Shown piece after piece: positions 36,445-44,517 of a stretch of DNA of 64,000 bases. Below the pieces are notes generated by a model. It had not been told where the DNA came from. It searched no databases and saw only the letters and a list, made by a program, of their open reading frames with translations. Position 1 is the stretch's first letter. The number at the start of each line of letters is the position of its first letter. A program made the position numbers and the translations under genes. Source of the DNA: Staphylococcus pettenkoferi (GTDB lineage: Bacteria; Bacillota; Bacilli; Staphylococcales; Staphylococcaceae); NCBI RefSeq assembly GCF_026659735.1, contig NZ_JANSKK010000003.1:118246-182245 (forward strand). Direction: 5' to 3'.

Positions 36445-37545
36445 CTAACCATTTTCACTACTACTACTGCGGCTTGGTACCACTGAATTCCATAATGTTC
36501 GGAGGAAGATGGCGATAACAACGAGCGCACCGACATAACCTGTAAACGGATAGACAGTAGATACAAGTTTGTCAAAAGGTAACATTCCACAAAGAATAAA
36601 GATGATGCCGAGTGCTACAGTGAGTGTGTAGTTAAATGATTTCGGAATGAATTTCAAGAATTCATTTTTAACTAACCAGAACATTGGCGCTGTCGTAGAA
36701 TATATGCCGAGTAGAATACACACTGAGAAGATGACAGCTACGATAGGTGATATCGTCTTACCTAGATAAAGTACAGGGACTTGTAGGTGAAAGACATGAT
36801 GGGCATGTGCAAGCATGGCTAGAATCATAAAGACGACAGTCAACATCAAGCCACTTGCACCAACGAATGCTGTAAGGCCAGCTTCTCTCTTGCTCGTAGA
36901 TTGGCGCCCCAGTTGAGTAAAGAAGATTGTTCCTGCTAAGATATTGTAGCAGAAGAACAATGCACCAGATTGCCACCAAGAATGTGTCGGACGCACTTGT
37001 TCTGCCAAGTGTGGCATATTATTCAATGACGGAATCTTTCCAATATTTTGTAGAAAAACGACAAGACAAATACCAATCGTTAGAACGACGATCACAGGGC
37101 CTACTGTGCCGATGATATCAACGAGCTTGCGTAGACCTAGGATTACCGTAATCATCGCGATGAAGCCCATTCCTAGAATACCGACGAGATTAGGTAAATG
37201 GAATTGTTGTGCGACGACTGCACCAGTTCCTGCGATAGTGATGACTACGATGCTAAATAAGAAGAGTATTGTAAAGTATTCGATGATCGTTCCAAGTATA
37301 TTGCCACAATAATATTTAAAGATATGACCGGGTTGTTCAAGTTGTAAATCATGACCTTTAATCATTAAAGTTGATCCTAAGAAACAGAATAAGAGTGCAC
37401 TCACAATCGCTGCGAATATACCATAAATTCCAAATGAAGCGAAGAATTGCATCACTTCTTGTCCTGTTGCAAATCCTGAGCCGATTAAGTATGCAATGTA
37501 AGCGCCGCTCAATTTAAACACGTTACTTACACTTACTTTCTGCAT
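36445..37545 (-). CDS. YkvI family membrane transporter
   Basis: A 366-residue protein with about 10 membrane segments. It begins FKLSGAYIAYLIGSGFATGQEVMQFF, the glycine-rich first helix of the YkvI family (LeuT-like fold). The family is predicted to move amino acids or related solutes; no substrate is proven. It starts 31 bases after the stop of an isoleucine-2-epimerase-like gene on the same strand, and a terminator follows, so the two form a transcription unit. The pairing suggests a transporter for the substrate or product of that enzyme (inference). Confidence 0.8.
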   Translation of the reverse strand: MQKVSVSNVFKLSGAYIAYLIGSGFATGQEVMQFFASFGIYGIFAAIVSALLFCFLGSTLMIKGHDLQLEQPGHIFKYYCGNILGTIIEYFTILFLFSIVVITIAGTGAVVAQQFHLPNLVGILGMGFIAMITVILGLRKLVDIIGTVGPVIVVLTIGICLVVFLQNIGKIPSLNNMPHLAEQVRPTHSWWQSGALFFCYNILAGTIFFTQLGRQSTSKREAGLTAFVGASGLMLTVVFMILAMLAHAHHVFHLQVPVLYLGKTISPIVAVIFSVCILLGIYSTTAPMFWLVKNEFLKFIPKSFNYTLTVALGIIFILCGMLPFDKLVSTVYPFTGYVGALVVIAIFLRTLWNSVVPSRSSSSENG

Positions 37546-37576
37546 CTAATACCCCCAATGTTTGATTTAAATTGTC

Positions 37577-38914
37577 TTACCATCCTTGTCCAGAAATTTC
37601 ATAATTATCGAGTTCGCCGTTAGTGAGCTTCTCAAATGCTTCCTCTAAGACATCGAGTGCTGTATCGAGTTCTTCATATGTGATGACTAATGGTGGTTGG
37701 AAGCGGAGTACATTTCCTGCAACAGCGATAACGATAACGCCATGATCAAACGCGTAGTTACAGATCTTTAAGGCTGCTTCGTTATCTCGTGTCTTAGCTT
37801 GGCGATTTGATACGATGTCGATGCCGATAGATAAGCCTTTACCTCTGATGTCTCCGATAAAGTCGTATTGTGTTTCCCACTTAGCCATACGTTTACGTAC
37901 GTAAGCGCCTTTTTCGGTACTAGCAGTCAATAAGTCTTCATCCTCAATCATTTGTAAAGTAGCTAAAGCAGCTTCACAGCTTACTGGATTGGCACCTGTC
38001 GTAAAGAGGTGAGCAGGTGCATCGAGTGTGTTCATGATTTCTTCTCTACCTACGACTGCTGACATTGGTAATCCGCCTGCGAGAGATTTACCATAAGAGA
38101 TTAAATCCGGTTCAATGTTGTAATGTTCTACAGAACTCCAAGTGCCTGTACGACCAAGACCTTGTTGTATGTCGTCTACTGCGAGTAAGATACCGTTCTC
38201 GCGACATAACGCTTGAAGCGCCTCGAAATAGCCGTCCACCGGTTCAATGAGTCCTCCGTCGCCTTGAATTGTCTCAATCATGATACATGCGACCTCATCA
38301 GCCGGTACATATTTATTGAACATCTCTTTGAGTGGTGCTAAGTATTCCTCTACAGTACCTGGTTCTGAATGTTCAAACATGCCACGATACTTATCTGGAA
38401 ACGGTATATGATAAAAGCCAGGCACGAGTGGCGCATATTTTTTACGCATATTTAAACTGATCGCCGACATTGATAATGCCCCGTAAGTTGAACCATGATA
38501 AGCGTTCGTAAAGCTAATGATGTAAGGTCTACCCGTGTAACCCCGTGCTAACTTGATGATACCGTCATTCGCATCTGAGCCTGAAAGTCCAAATAAGACA
38601 CGTTTCTCAAAGTCACCTGGCGAGATTTCACATAACTTCTTACTTAACTTCACTAATGGTTCGTGATACATGTAAGCAGGTGTATAGTGGATGAAGCGGT
38701 CAACTTGTGCTTTGATGGCTTCTGTTACTTGTTCAGGTGCATGTCCTACATTCTGAGAGCTTGCGCTAGCGAGTAAATCAATATAAGATTTCCCATCGAC
38801 ATCTGTGAGGATGGCACCCTTTCCTGATTCAATAGCTAAAGGATAATATTTGATACGTCCCGGTTTCGCAAAATACTTGCTGTCTTCTGATATTAATGAT
38901 TGTGCTTTGCTCAT
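37577..38914 (-). CDS. Class III PLP enzyme, isoleucine 2-epimerase-like
   Basis: A 445-residue fold-type I, class III aminotransferase-family protein. The Schiff-base lysine is Lys276 (LISYGKSLAGGLPMSAVVG), the cofactor aspartate is Asp247 (AVDDIQQGLGRTG), and the phosphate site is SGSDAND (112-118). From memory it resembles the isoleucine 2-epimerase of Lactobacillus buchneri more than GABA or ornithine transaminases: the stretches IDLLASAS, NVGH, IHYTPAY, SAVVG and NILRFQPPLVI-like C-terminus match. That enzyme racemises branched-chain amino acids, giving D-allo-isoleucine. A true transaminase role is not excluded. A GGGGAGGAATTAAT site precedes the ATG. Confidence 0.75.
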   Translation of the reverse strand: MSKAQSLISEDSKYFAKPGRIKYYPLAIESGKGAILTDVDGKSYIDLLASASSQNVGHAPEQVTEAIKAQVDRFIHYTPAYMYHEPLVKLSKKLCEISPGDFEKRVLFGLSGSDANDGIIKLARGYTGRPYIISFTNAYHGSTYGALSMSAISLNMRKKYAPLVPGFYHIPFPDKYRGMFEHSEPGTVEEYLAPLKEMFNKYVPADEVACIMIETIQGDGGLIEPVDGYFEALQALCRENGILLAVDDIQQGLGRTGTWSSVEHYNIEPDLISYGKSLAGGLPMSAVVGREEIMNTLDAPAHLFTTGANPVSCEAALATLQMIEDEDLLTASTEKGAYVRKRMAKWETQYDFIGDIRGKGLSIGIDIVSNRQAKTRDNEAALKICNYAFDHGVIVIAVAGNVLRFQPPLVITYEELDTALDVLEEAFEKLTNGELDNYEISGQGW

Positions 38915-39368
38915 AATTAATTCCTCCCCGTAGTATGAAGTCTATCGAATAGTTAAAAATGCTGACTTCATTAGATAACTGAGTTAAGTCCCTTAAGTTA
39001 TTATCAACTTCTATCTCCTTTGTCTGAAAATTGAAATAGCTTATAGATATGAATATACTAATTTGAATCAGAATTGTAAATATTTTCAGAAAAATAATTC
39101 TTTGAATTTCGTAATATTAAGTATAACTTATAGTTATAAGTGTAATTTTGTAATGAATGAGAAGAGGAGAAATAGGGAAGTAGATAATATATCAAACCAT
39201 GTCACGTAATTATGAATAATTTAATGCTATAATCATTATATAAGAATATAACTTATGTAAATGAATTTCTATTCTTGAATATATGTTAATGTATAATTAC
39301 AATAACAACTAATAATACAATGATTTTAATAATGAGAAAAAGATTACATATGGAAAGGGTTTAGAAAA
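38915..39368. other. AT-rich divergent promoter region before gtaB
   Basis: 454 bases between the divergent epimerase-like gene and gtaB. It is very AT-rich and has an extended -10 box at 39225-39233. No ORF or repeat seen. Confidence 0.5.
39225..39233 (+). promoter_or_regulatory. Predicted extended -10 promoter of gtaB
   Basis: TGCTATAAT gives TG-N-TATAAT, a perfect extended -10 box. No clear -35 is seen. It implies a 5' leader of about 130 bases. Confidence 0.4.
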
Positions 39369-40235
39369 ATGAAAAAAGTAAAAAAAGCATTAATCCCAGC
39401 TGCAGGGCTTGGGACTAGATTCTTACCAGCTACGAAAGCAATGCCTAAAGAAATGTTACCTATATTAGATAAACCGACAATTCAATATATTGTCGAGGAA
39501 GTATCTAAAGCAGGTATTGAGGATGTCATCATTATAACTGGAAAGCACAAACGTGCGATTGAAGATCACTTTGACAATCAAAAAGAACTCGAAGACAACT
39601 TAGAAAGCAAAGGTAAAGATGAATATTTAGAAAAAGTGCAAGAAGCGACAGATTTAGCGAATATCTTCTATGTACGTCAGAAAGAACAACTTGGATTGGG
39701 TCACGCCATCTATACTGGAAAACAGTTTATCGGTGATGAACCATTTGCGGTACTCCTAGGGGACGATATTGTCGATTCAGAAACACCTGCAATTCAACAA
39801 TTAATTGAACAGTATGAAGAGAATGAGGCTTCAGTCATCGGTGTACAACAAGTGCCAGATTCCGATACTTCACGGTACGGTATTATTGATCCATCTTCTC
39901 AAGACGGCCGCCTATATAAAGTGAATAAGTTTGTAGAAAAACCTGAACCAGGTACAGCGCCTTCAAACTTAGCAATTATGGGACGTTACGTCTTATCACC
40001 ACGTATCTTTGACTATTTAGAAGATCAACCTAAAGGTCGTGGAGATGAAATCCAACTAACAGATGCGATTGAACGTATGAACAAAGAAGAACAAGTGCTA
40101 GCATATGATTTTGAAGGTACACGTTATGATGTCGGTGAAAAAATTGGATTTGTTAAAACAACAATTGAGTATGCGTTGAAAGATCCAGAAATGAAAGATG
40201 AGATTAAGAAGTTTATTAAAGAAAAATCGTTATAA
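39369..40235 (+). CDS. gtaB: UTP-glucose-1-phosphate uridylyltransferase GtaB
   Basis: It makes UDP-glucose from UTP and glucose-1-phosphate. 288 residues, with the nucleotide-binding motif [21 protein letters not shown] at residues 10-30 and [19 protein letters not shown] near 200. UDP-glucose feeds glycolipid anchors of lipoteichoic acid and teichoic acid glucosylation; two TagE-like glucosyltransferase genes lie 1-4 kb downstream. A GGAAAGGG ribosome site precedes the ATG. Confidence 0.95.
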   Translation: MKKVKKALIPAAGLGTRFLPATKAMPKEMLPILDKPTIQYIVEEVSKAGIEDVIIITGKHKRAIEDHFDNQKELEDNLESKGKDEYLEKVQEATDLANIFYVRQKEQLGLGHAIYTGKQFIGDEPFAVLLGDDIVDSETPAIQQLIEQYEENEASVIGVQQVPDSDTSRYGIIDPSSQDGRLYKVNKFVEKPEPGTAPSNLAIMGRYVLSPRIFDYLEDQPKGRGDEIQLTDAIERMNKEEQVLAYDFEGTRYDVGEKIGFVKTTIEYALKDPEMKDEIKKFIKEKSL

Positions 40236-40246
40236 CTTGAATAATT

Positions 40247-40286
40247 GGGATTATGGTGGATAGTAGGTCTGCCATAATCCCTTTTT
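40247..40286 (+). terminator. Rho-independent terminator of gtaB
   Basis: GGGATTATGG pairs with CCATAATCCC around a 15-base loop, followed by TTTTT. Confidence 0.85.
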
Positions 40287-40489
40287 ACTATACCACTAAA
40301 ATGACATAGCAGAATTAACTCAAAATTGACTTTAGAGAAAGGGCAAAATATAATACCTTTATCGAGTTACGGTGGAGGCGTGTCATAATTTGTTGAGTTG
40401 AGCCAGAGAATGGTATCTAGCCCTCAAAGAAAATATATTATCATGACCTCATTTCAACGTGGACGAATTAACATCAAGAGGAGAAAAAC

Positions 40490-41119
40490 ATGAGAAAATC
40501 AGTATTAGCAATCGGTGCTCATCCAGATGATATTGAAATTGGCTGTGGAGGTACTTTACTGAGTTTAGTTAAGAAAGGTTATGATATCTATTTAGTTATC
40601 ATGACTAATGGCGAGAATTGGCAGTGTAAGACGAAGAATGTACGTATAGTTGAACAAGAGGAGGCCTCTCGTTATTTACTAGCAAATCACACGTTTTACT
40701 TAAATTGTCGAGATGGCTATATGCAGAAAGATCCAACGGTGATTGATCAACTCACTGAAATAATTCAGGAAGTAGATCCACAAATTATCTTTACGCATTA
40801 CGCTTCAGATTATCATCAAGATCATCAAACGACTTATCAAGTGACAAGTGCGTCAGCTAAGAAGCGGACACTCTATTTGTATGAATCAGTGACAAGTCAA
40901 CATTTCAATCCCGATACATTCTACGATATTTCAAATGAATATGACCATAAGCACCATTTAATAGGATTACATCACTCGCAAATTGTTAAATATTCACAAC
41001 GTGATGATTCATTGTATTCTCGAGTGAGAACCTACAATGCCCGCCATGGACTTGAAATAGGCGTAGAGTACGCGGAAGGATTCGTTACAGAACGTGCGCG
41101 ATTAGACAAGTTAGTATAA
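40490..41119 (+). CDS. PIG-L (LmbE-like) family deacetylase
   Basis: A 209-residue zinc deacetylase-type protein. The metal-binding motif AHPDD is at residues 10-14, followed by EIGCGGTLLSLVKKGYDI, and a second His-rich part, YASDYHQDH, near 104. Family members deacetylate N-acetylglucosaminyl compounds. It differs from the bacillithiol enzyme BshB2 in pattern. Its place among glycosyltransferase and teichoic acid genes suggests it acts on a GlcNAc-containing surface glycan (inference). GAGGAGAAAAAC is the ribosome site. Confidence 0.8.
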   Translation: MRKSVLAIGAHPDDIEIGCGGTLLSLVKKGYDIYLVIMTNGENWQCKTKNVRIVEQEEASRYLLANHTFYLNCRDGYMQKDPTVIDQLTEIIQEVDPQIIFTHYASDYHQDHQTTYQVTSASAKKRTLYLYESVTSQHFNPDTFYDISNEYDHKHHLIGLHHSQIVKYSQRDDSLYSRVRTYNARHGLEIGVEYAEGFVTERARLDKLV

Positions 41120-41125
41120 ATAATA

Positions 41126-41165
41126 GGGAGTCAATCATCTGTTCGATGACTGGCTCCCTTCTTTT
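41126..41165. terminator. Hairpin between deacetylase and glycosyltransferase genes
   Basis: GGGAGTCAATCATC pairs with GATGACTGGCTCCC (one mismatch) between convergent genes; TTCTTTT follows on the plus strand. Confidence 0.75.
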
Positions 41166-41172
41166 AGAAATA

Positions 41173-42678
41173 TTATTCCTTCTTTAGTGTCTTAACGAGT
41201 TGAGCGTAACGCTGAATTGCTGTGTCTTCAGATAAATGCTCTGACAATGCGACTTCTTCGAATGGATGTTGATCTATGTTCTCCATATATTTAGCAAATG
41301 ATTCCACATCATTGGGGTCGACAAGGTAACCATTCTGTCCGTGGTCGATTATTTCTTTCGGGCCATAACGCGACGCATACGAGATGACCGGACAACCATT
41401 GGCGATGCTTTCCATGATAGTTAGTCCAAATCCTTCAAACCGGGTAGTGAGAAGAGACGCTTTCGATTCAGAGAATATGCGATTTACCTCATTAGTATAG
41501 CCATGAATCGTAACTTTGTCCTCAATGTTTAAATCTTTGATTTGTTTCTTCAACTCTGGTAAGAAATTATCGTCGTCGCTACCATATAGATGTAAAGGTG
41601 TCTTATTTCCTCTTTGAGCATAAATCGCATAGGCATCAATGAGGTGATTGACTTGTTTTTGATAGCTAAAGCGACCGATATAGACGAAATTACGTCGATG
41701 TGTCGTCGCATTTTTAGGTTTCTTCAACTGCTCGCTAAAATGAGGTATAATTGCGAATTTCTTATCTGGAAATTGGAAATCGCGCTGCAAATCATCTTTC
41801 TGTTGATGTGTTAATACTAAATATCTTGAGACTTCTTCTGGATGTTCTAAACCATAGCGGTAGTGCCCATCTAGTTGAGATGGATCTTTGTGTAAGAAAT
41901 GTATGTTATGAAATACGAGCACGTTTTTCGTTTTGACATTTTTAGCTAACAGAGGTTTATCAAGCTTACGCGCATCATTAAAGACGATGTCGTCTTCTTT
42001 AAAACGTTGGTCAAAGTAGTAAGCGCGAAGCTCACTCAATGACCGAAATGTTTGATAGACTTGGCTATCTTTGATTAATTCAATCAGACGAATCTTCTTC
42101 GTTTCTGCAGAATAGTATTTGCGACAATAAATATGACCCTTCGTATCATAGAACGTTTCACTAATACGTGTCCATTTCACTGGTGAAAACTGAGTCACCA
42201 TATGGAGTTGACCATATTTATTGTAATGACGACGCTCAAGACGTTTCTTATGAATCGGACTTCTTAAATCTTCGAAACTGAGTATGTCACTGTTAGGTCT
42301 ATATTTACGATAAAGCACATACGTATCGCCATCGTAATATCGAACAGCCGGTTTTTTATCATCCACTTTGTGAGTGAGTCCTTCAATCTCTATGGGTGTA
42401 GTAAAATAACACCGTTTTTGACTAAAACGTCGTGTAGGTGGTGTGAGTAATTGATATCCTGATAACCAATCATACATATTTTCAAGTCGAAAGTCAGTGT
42501 TAATTTTTGATTTCTTCATATAGTCTTCGTAAATATCTTCATAATTTGCGTTATAATTCGTCGTAAGAATTTTAATAGGTTCTTTAAAATGCTCTGCCAT
42601 CAATAAATTACGACGAAGTGTTGCGAATGTTCTACCTCCATGTTCAAGAGGCAACGTAGTAGTAATTGTATAGATCAT
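41173..42678 (-). CDS. GT4 glycosyltransferase, TagE-like (copy A)
   Basis: A 501-residue family-4 (retaining, GT-B) glycosyltransferase. The N-terminus TITTTLPLEHGGRTFATLRRN resembles TagE, the poly(glycerol-phosphate) alpha-glucosyltransferase of B. subtilis; the nucleotide-sugar half has YIGRFSYQKQVNHLIDAYAIY, HGYTNEVNRIFSESKASLLTT and RFEGFGLTIMESIANGCPVIS (E-X7-E motif). It is paralogous to the next gene, from which it is separated by 59 bases. Probably it decorates teichoic acid; the sugar is likely glucose or GlcNAc. Confidence 0.82.
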   Translation of the reverse strand: MIYTITTTLPLEHGGRTFATLRRNLLMAEHFKEPIKILTTNYNANYEDIYEDYMKKSKINTDFRLENMYDWLSGYQLLTPPTRRFSQKRCYFTTPIEIEGLTHKVDDKKPAVRYYDGDTYVLYRKYRPNSDILSFEDLRSPIHKKRLERRHYNKYGQLHMVTQFSPVKWTRISETFYDTKGHIYCRKYYSAETKKIRLIELIKDSQVYQTFRSLSELRAYYFDQRFKEDDIVFNDARKLDKPLLAKNVKTKNVLVFHNIHFLHKDPSQLDGHYRYGLEHPEEVSRYLVLTHQQKDDLQRDFQFPDKKFAIIPHFSEQLKKPKNATTHRRNFVYIGRFSYQKQVNHLIDAYAIYAQRGNKTPLHLYGSDDDNFLPELKKQIKDLNIEDKVTIHGYTNEVNRIFSESKASLLTTRFEGFGLTIMESIANGCPVISYASRYGPKEIIDHGQNGYLVDPNDVESFAKYMENIDQHPFEEVALSEHLSEDTAIQRYAQLVKTLKKE

Positions 42679-42737
42679 AATTAAACTCCTATTTAAGTCA
42701 TAATATCTATATAAGTTGTGATGAAGTAGTTAGGTCG

Positions 42738-44234
42738 TTATTTAAATGATTGTATTAAGTCACGATAACTAGCAATCGCACTTTGTGTGTGGAACTGTGG
42801 TTTAAGCTCTACTTGAGCAAGATGCTGATTCATAAGTTGTGCCATCTTGTCCGCAAACTGTGTCGTATTGTTCTTCTCTACTAAATAACCGTTCACGCCA
42901 TCAACAATCATCTCACCTGGTCCATAATTGTAATCGTAAGAAACGACTGGCGTGCCAACCGCAAGACTTTCCATGATAGACAGACCGAAACCTTCGAACT
43001 GACTTGTAGAAAGAGAAGCGATTGCTTTACTAAACTCAATTAATGGTTGATTCGTAAACGACTCTATCGTTACATAATCGTTGATATTGAATTTATCAAT
43101 CCACGCTTGAACTTGTTTAACTTGTTGTTTATCACTCCCACCGAAGAGTACGAGTGGCGTCTGATAGCCTTTAGATAGAAATTGTTGGTACGCACTTAGT
43201 AAATGATCAAGTTGTTTCTCATGACTGAATCGACCAATATATATAAAGTGCGATTTCTGTTCGAATGGTCTGTAATATTGACTGTAATCATCAATGTAAT
43301 GCGGAATCACTTTAATCTTGTCTTCTTCTATTTGATAACGTTGAAGGATATCTTCTTTCTGCTTTTCAGTGAAGACCATAATCACTGAAAGTTGTTCCGG
43401 GTGCTTTAATGCATATTTGTATGAACCTTTAAGTTTACCGTTGTCCTTCAAATGTGTGCTATGAAGAACGATGACATTGTACGTTTTGTTAGATTTATGC
43501 ATGAGTGGTTTATCTAAAAGCCGTGCATCATTAAAGACGATGTCATTCTCTGTAAATCGACACTCGTAATAATATTCCATCAGTTGTTTCTCTGTCTTAA
43601 AGTATTTCGGATATTGATTTGGACGATGCACCTTTATAAGATGTAAGGTATTATTTTCATCGCAGTCATAGAATTTTTCACAATAAAGATGATCTGCTGT
43701 GTCGAAGAATGATTCATGTAAGGTGAGCTCTGTGTCAATGTCGAAAGCAATACGTTTATGTAGACGTCCATAACGATTAAATAATTGTCTTTCAACTAAA
43801 GCACCGCTCATACTGTCGAATCTGTTTTCAGCTTTAAGTACACGACTATTCTTATAGTAAACACGATGACATATAAGCCGATTTTGCGCATCGTAATATT
43901 TGAAATGGTTCGCTTTCGTTTGAACTCTTCGCAAACCTCTAATCTTTAGACTCGTTTTTGTAAAATGAGGTTGATTGGAGAATTTACGTGTTGGTACATG
44001 AAAGAGCATGTGATTGGAGAGCCAATCGTACATGTTTTCATGATAAATTGATGAGTTAATCAGTTTTTTATCTCTAAATCCTTTAATAATAGTAGGATAA
44101 TCTGCGTTGTAATTCGTCGTGATGATCGTAGCTTCAGTGCTGAGGTGTTCTGTGATGAGTTTGTTACGCTTAAGTAACGATTTTGTACGTCCACCATGTT
44201 GAGGTGGTAACGTTGTAGTTATTGAATAAATCAT
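42738..44234 (-). CDS. GT4 glycosyltransferase, TagE-like (copy B)
   Basis: A 498-residue paralogue of the gene at 41173-42678: ITTTLPPQHGGRTKSLLKRN at the N-terminus, YIGRFSHEKQLDHLLSAYQQF and QFEGFGLSIMESLAVGTPVVSYD in the C-terminal half. I chose the ATG at 44234 (MIYSITTT), ten bases after GCGAGGGA; an upstream in-frame start at 44252 is within that site. The middle third, which likely sees the acceptor, is the least alike between the two copies. Divergent from the GT2-TarF gene. Confidence 0.82.
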   Translation of the reverse strand: MIYSITTTLPPQHGGRTKSLLKRNKLITEHLSTEATIITTNYNADYPTIIKGFRDKKLINSSIYHENMYDWLSNHMLFHVPTRKFSNQPHFTKTSLKIRGLRRVQTKANHFKYYDAQNRLICHRVYYKNSRVLKAENRFDSMSGALVERQLFNRYGRLHKRIAFDIDTELTLHESFFDTADHLYCEKFYDCDENNTLHLIKVHRPNQYPKYFKTEKQLMEYYYECRFTENDIVFNDARLLDKPLMHKSNKTYNVIVLHSTHLKDNGKLKGSYKYALKHPEQLSVIMVFTEKQKEDILQRYQIEEDKIKVIPHYIDDYSQYYRPFEQKSHFIYIGRFSHEKQLDHLLSAYQQFLSKGYQTPLVLFGGSDKQQVKQVQAWIDKFNINDYVTIESFTNQPLIEFSKAIASLSTSQFEGFGLSIMESLAVGTPVVSYDYNYGPGEMIVDGVNGYLVEKNNTTQFADKMAQLMNQHLAQVELKPQFHTQSAIASYRDLIQSFK

Positions 44235-44517
44235 AAAACATATCCCTCGCAAGTAGTATTGAATACTATACCCGTAGATGTCACCATGTAATTATCTTGT
44301 TTTACAATATATCATTTATCAAAATATTAGCAAAGTAAACGAATAGATATTTAACTTCAATTATAAAGCGCAAAATTAGTTGAAAAAACTTTAGCTAATC
44401 TCTAAGATTGAAGTGATTAACTGTTTCTTTTGAGATTGAATTCTAATTTATATAGAAGTAGATTAATATTAAAGATTTTAAGAAAAATAGATACATTTAA
44501 AAGGATGGACAATATTG

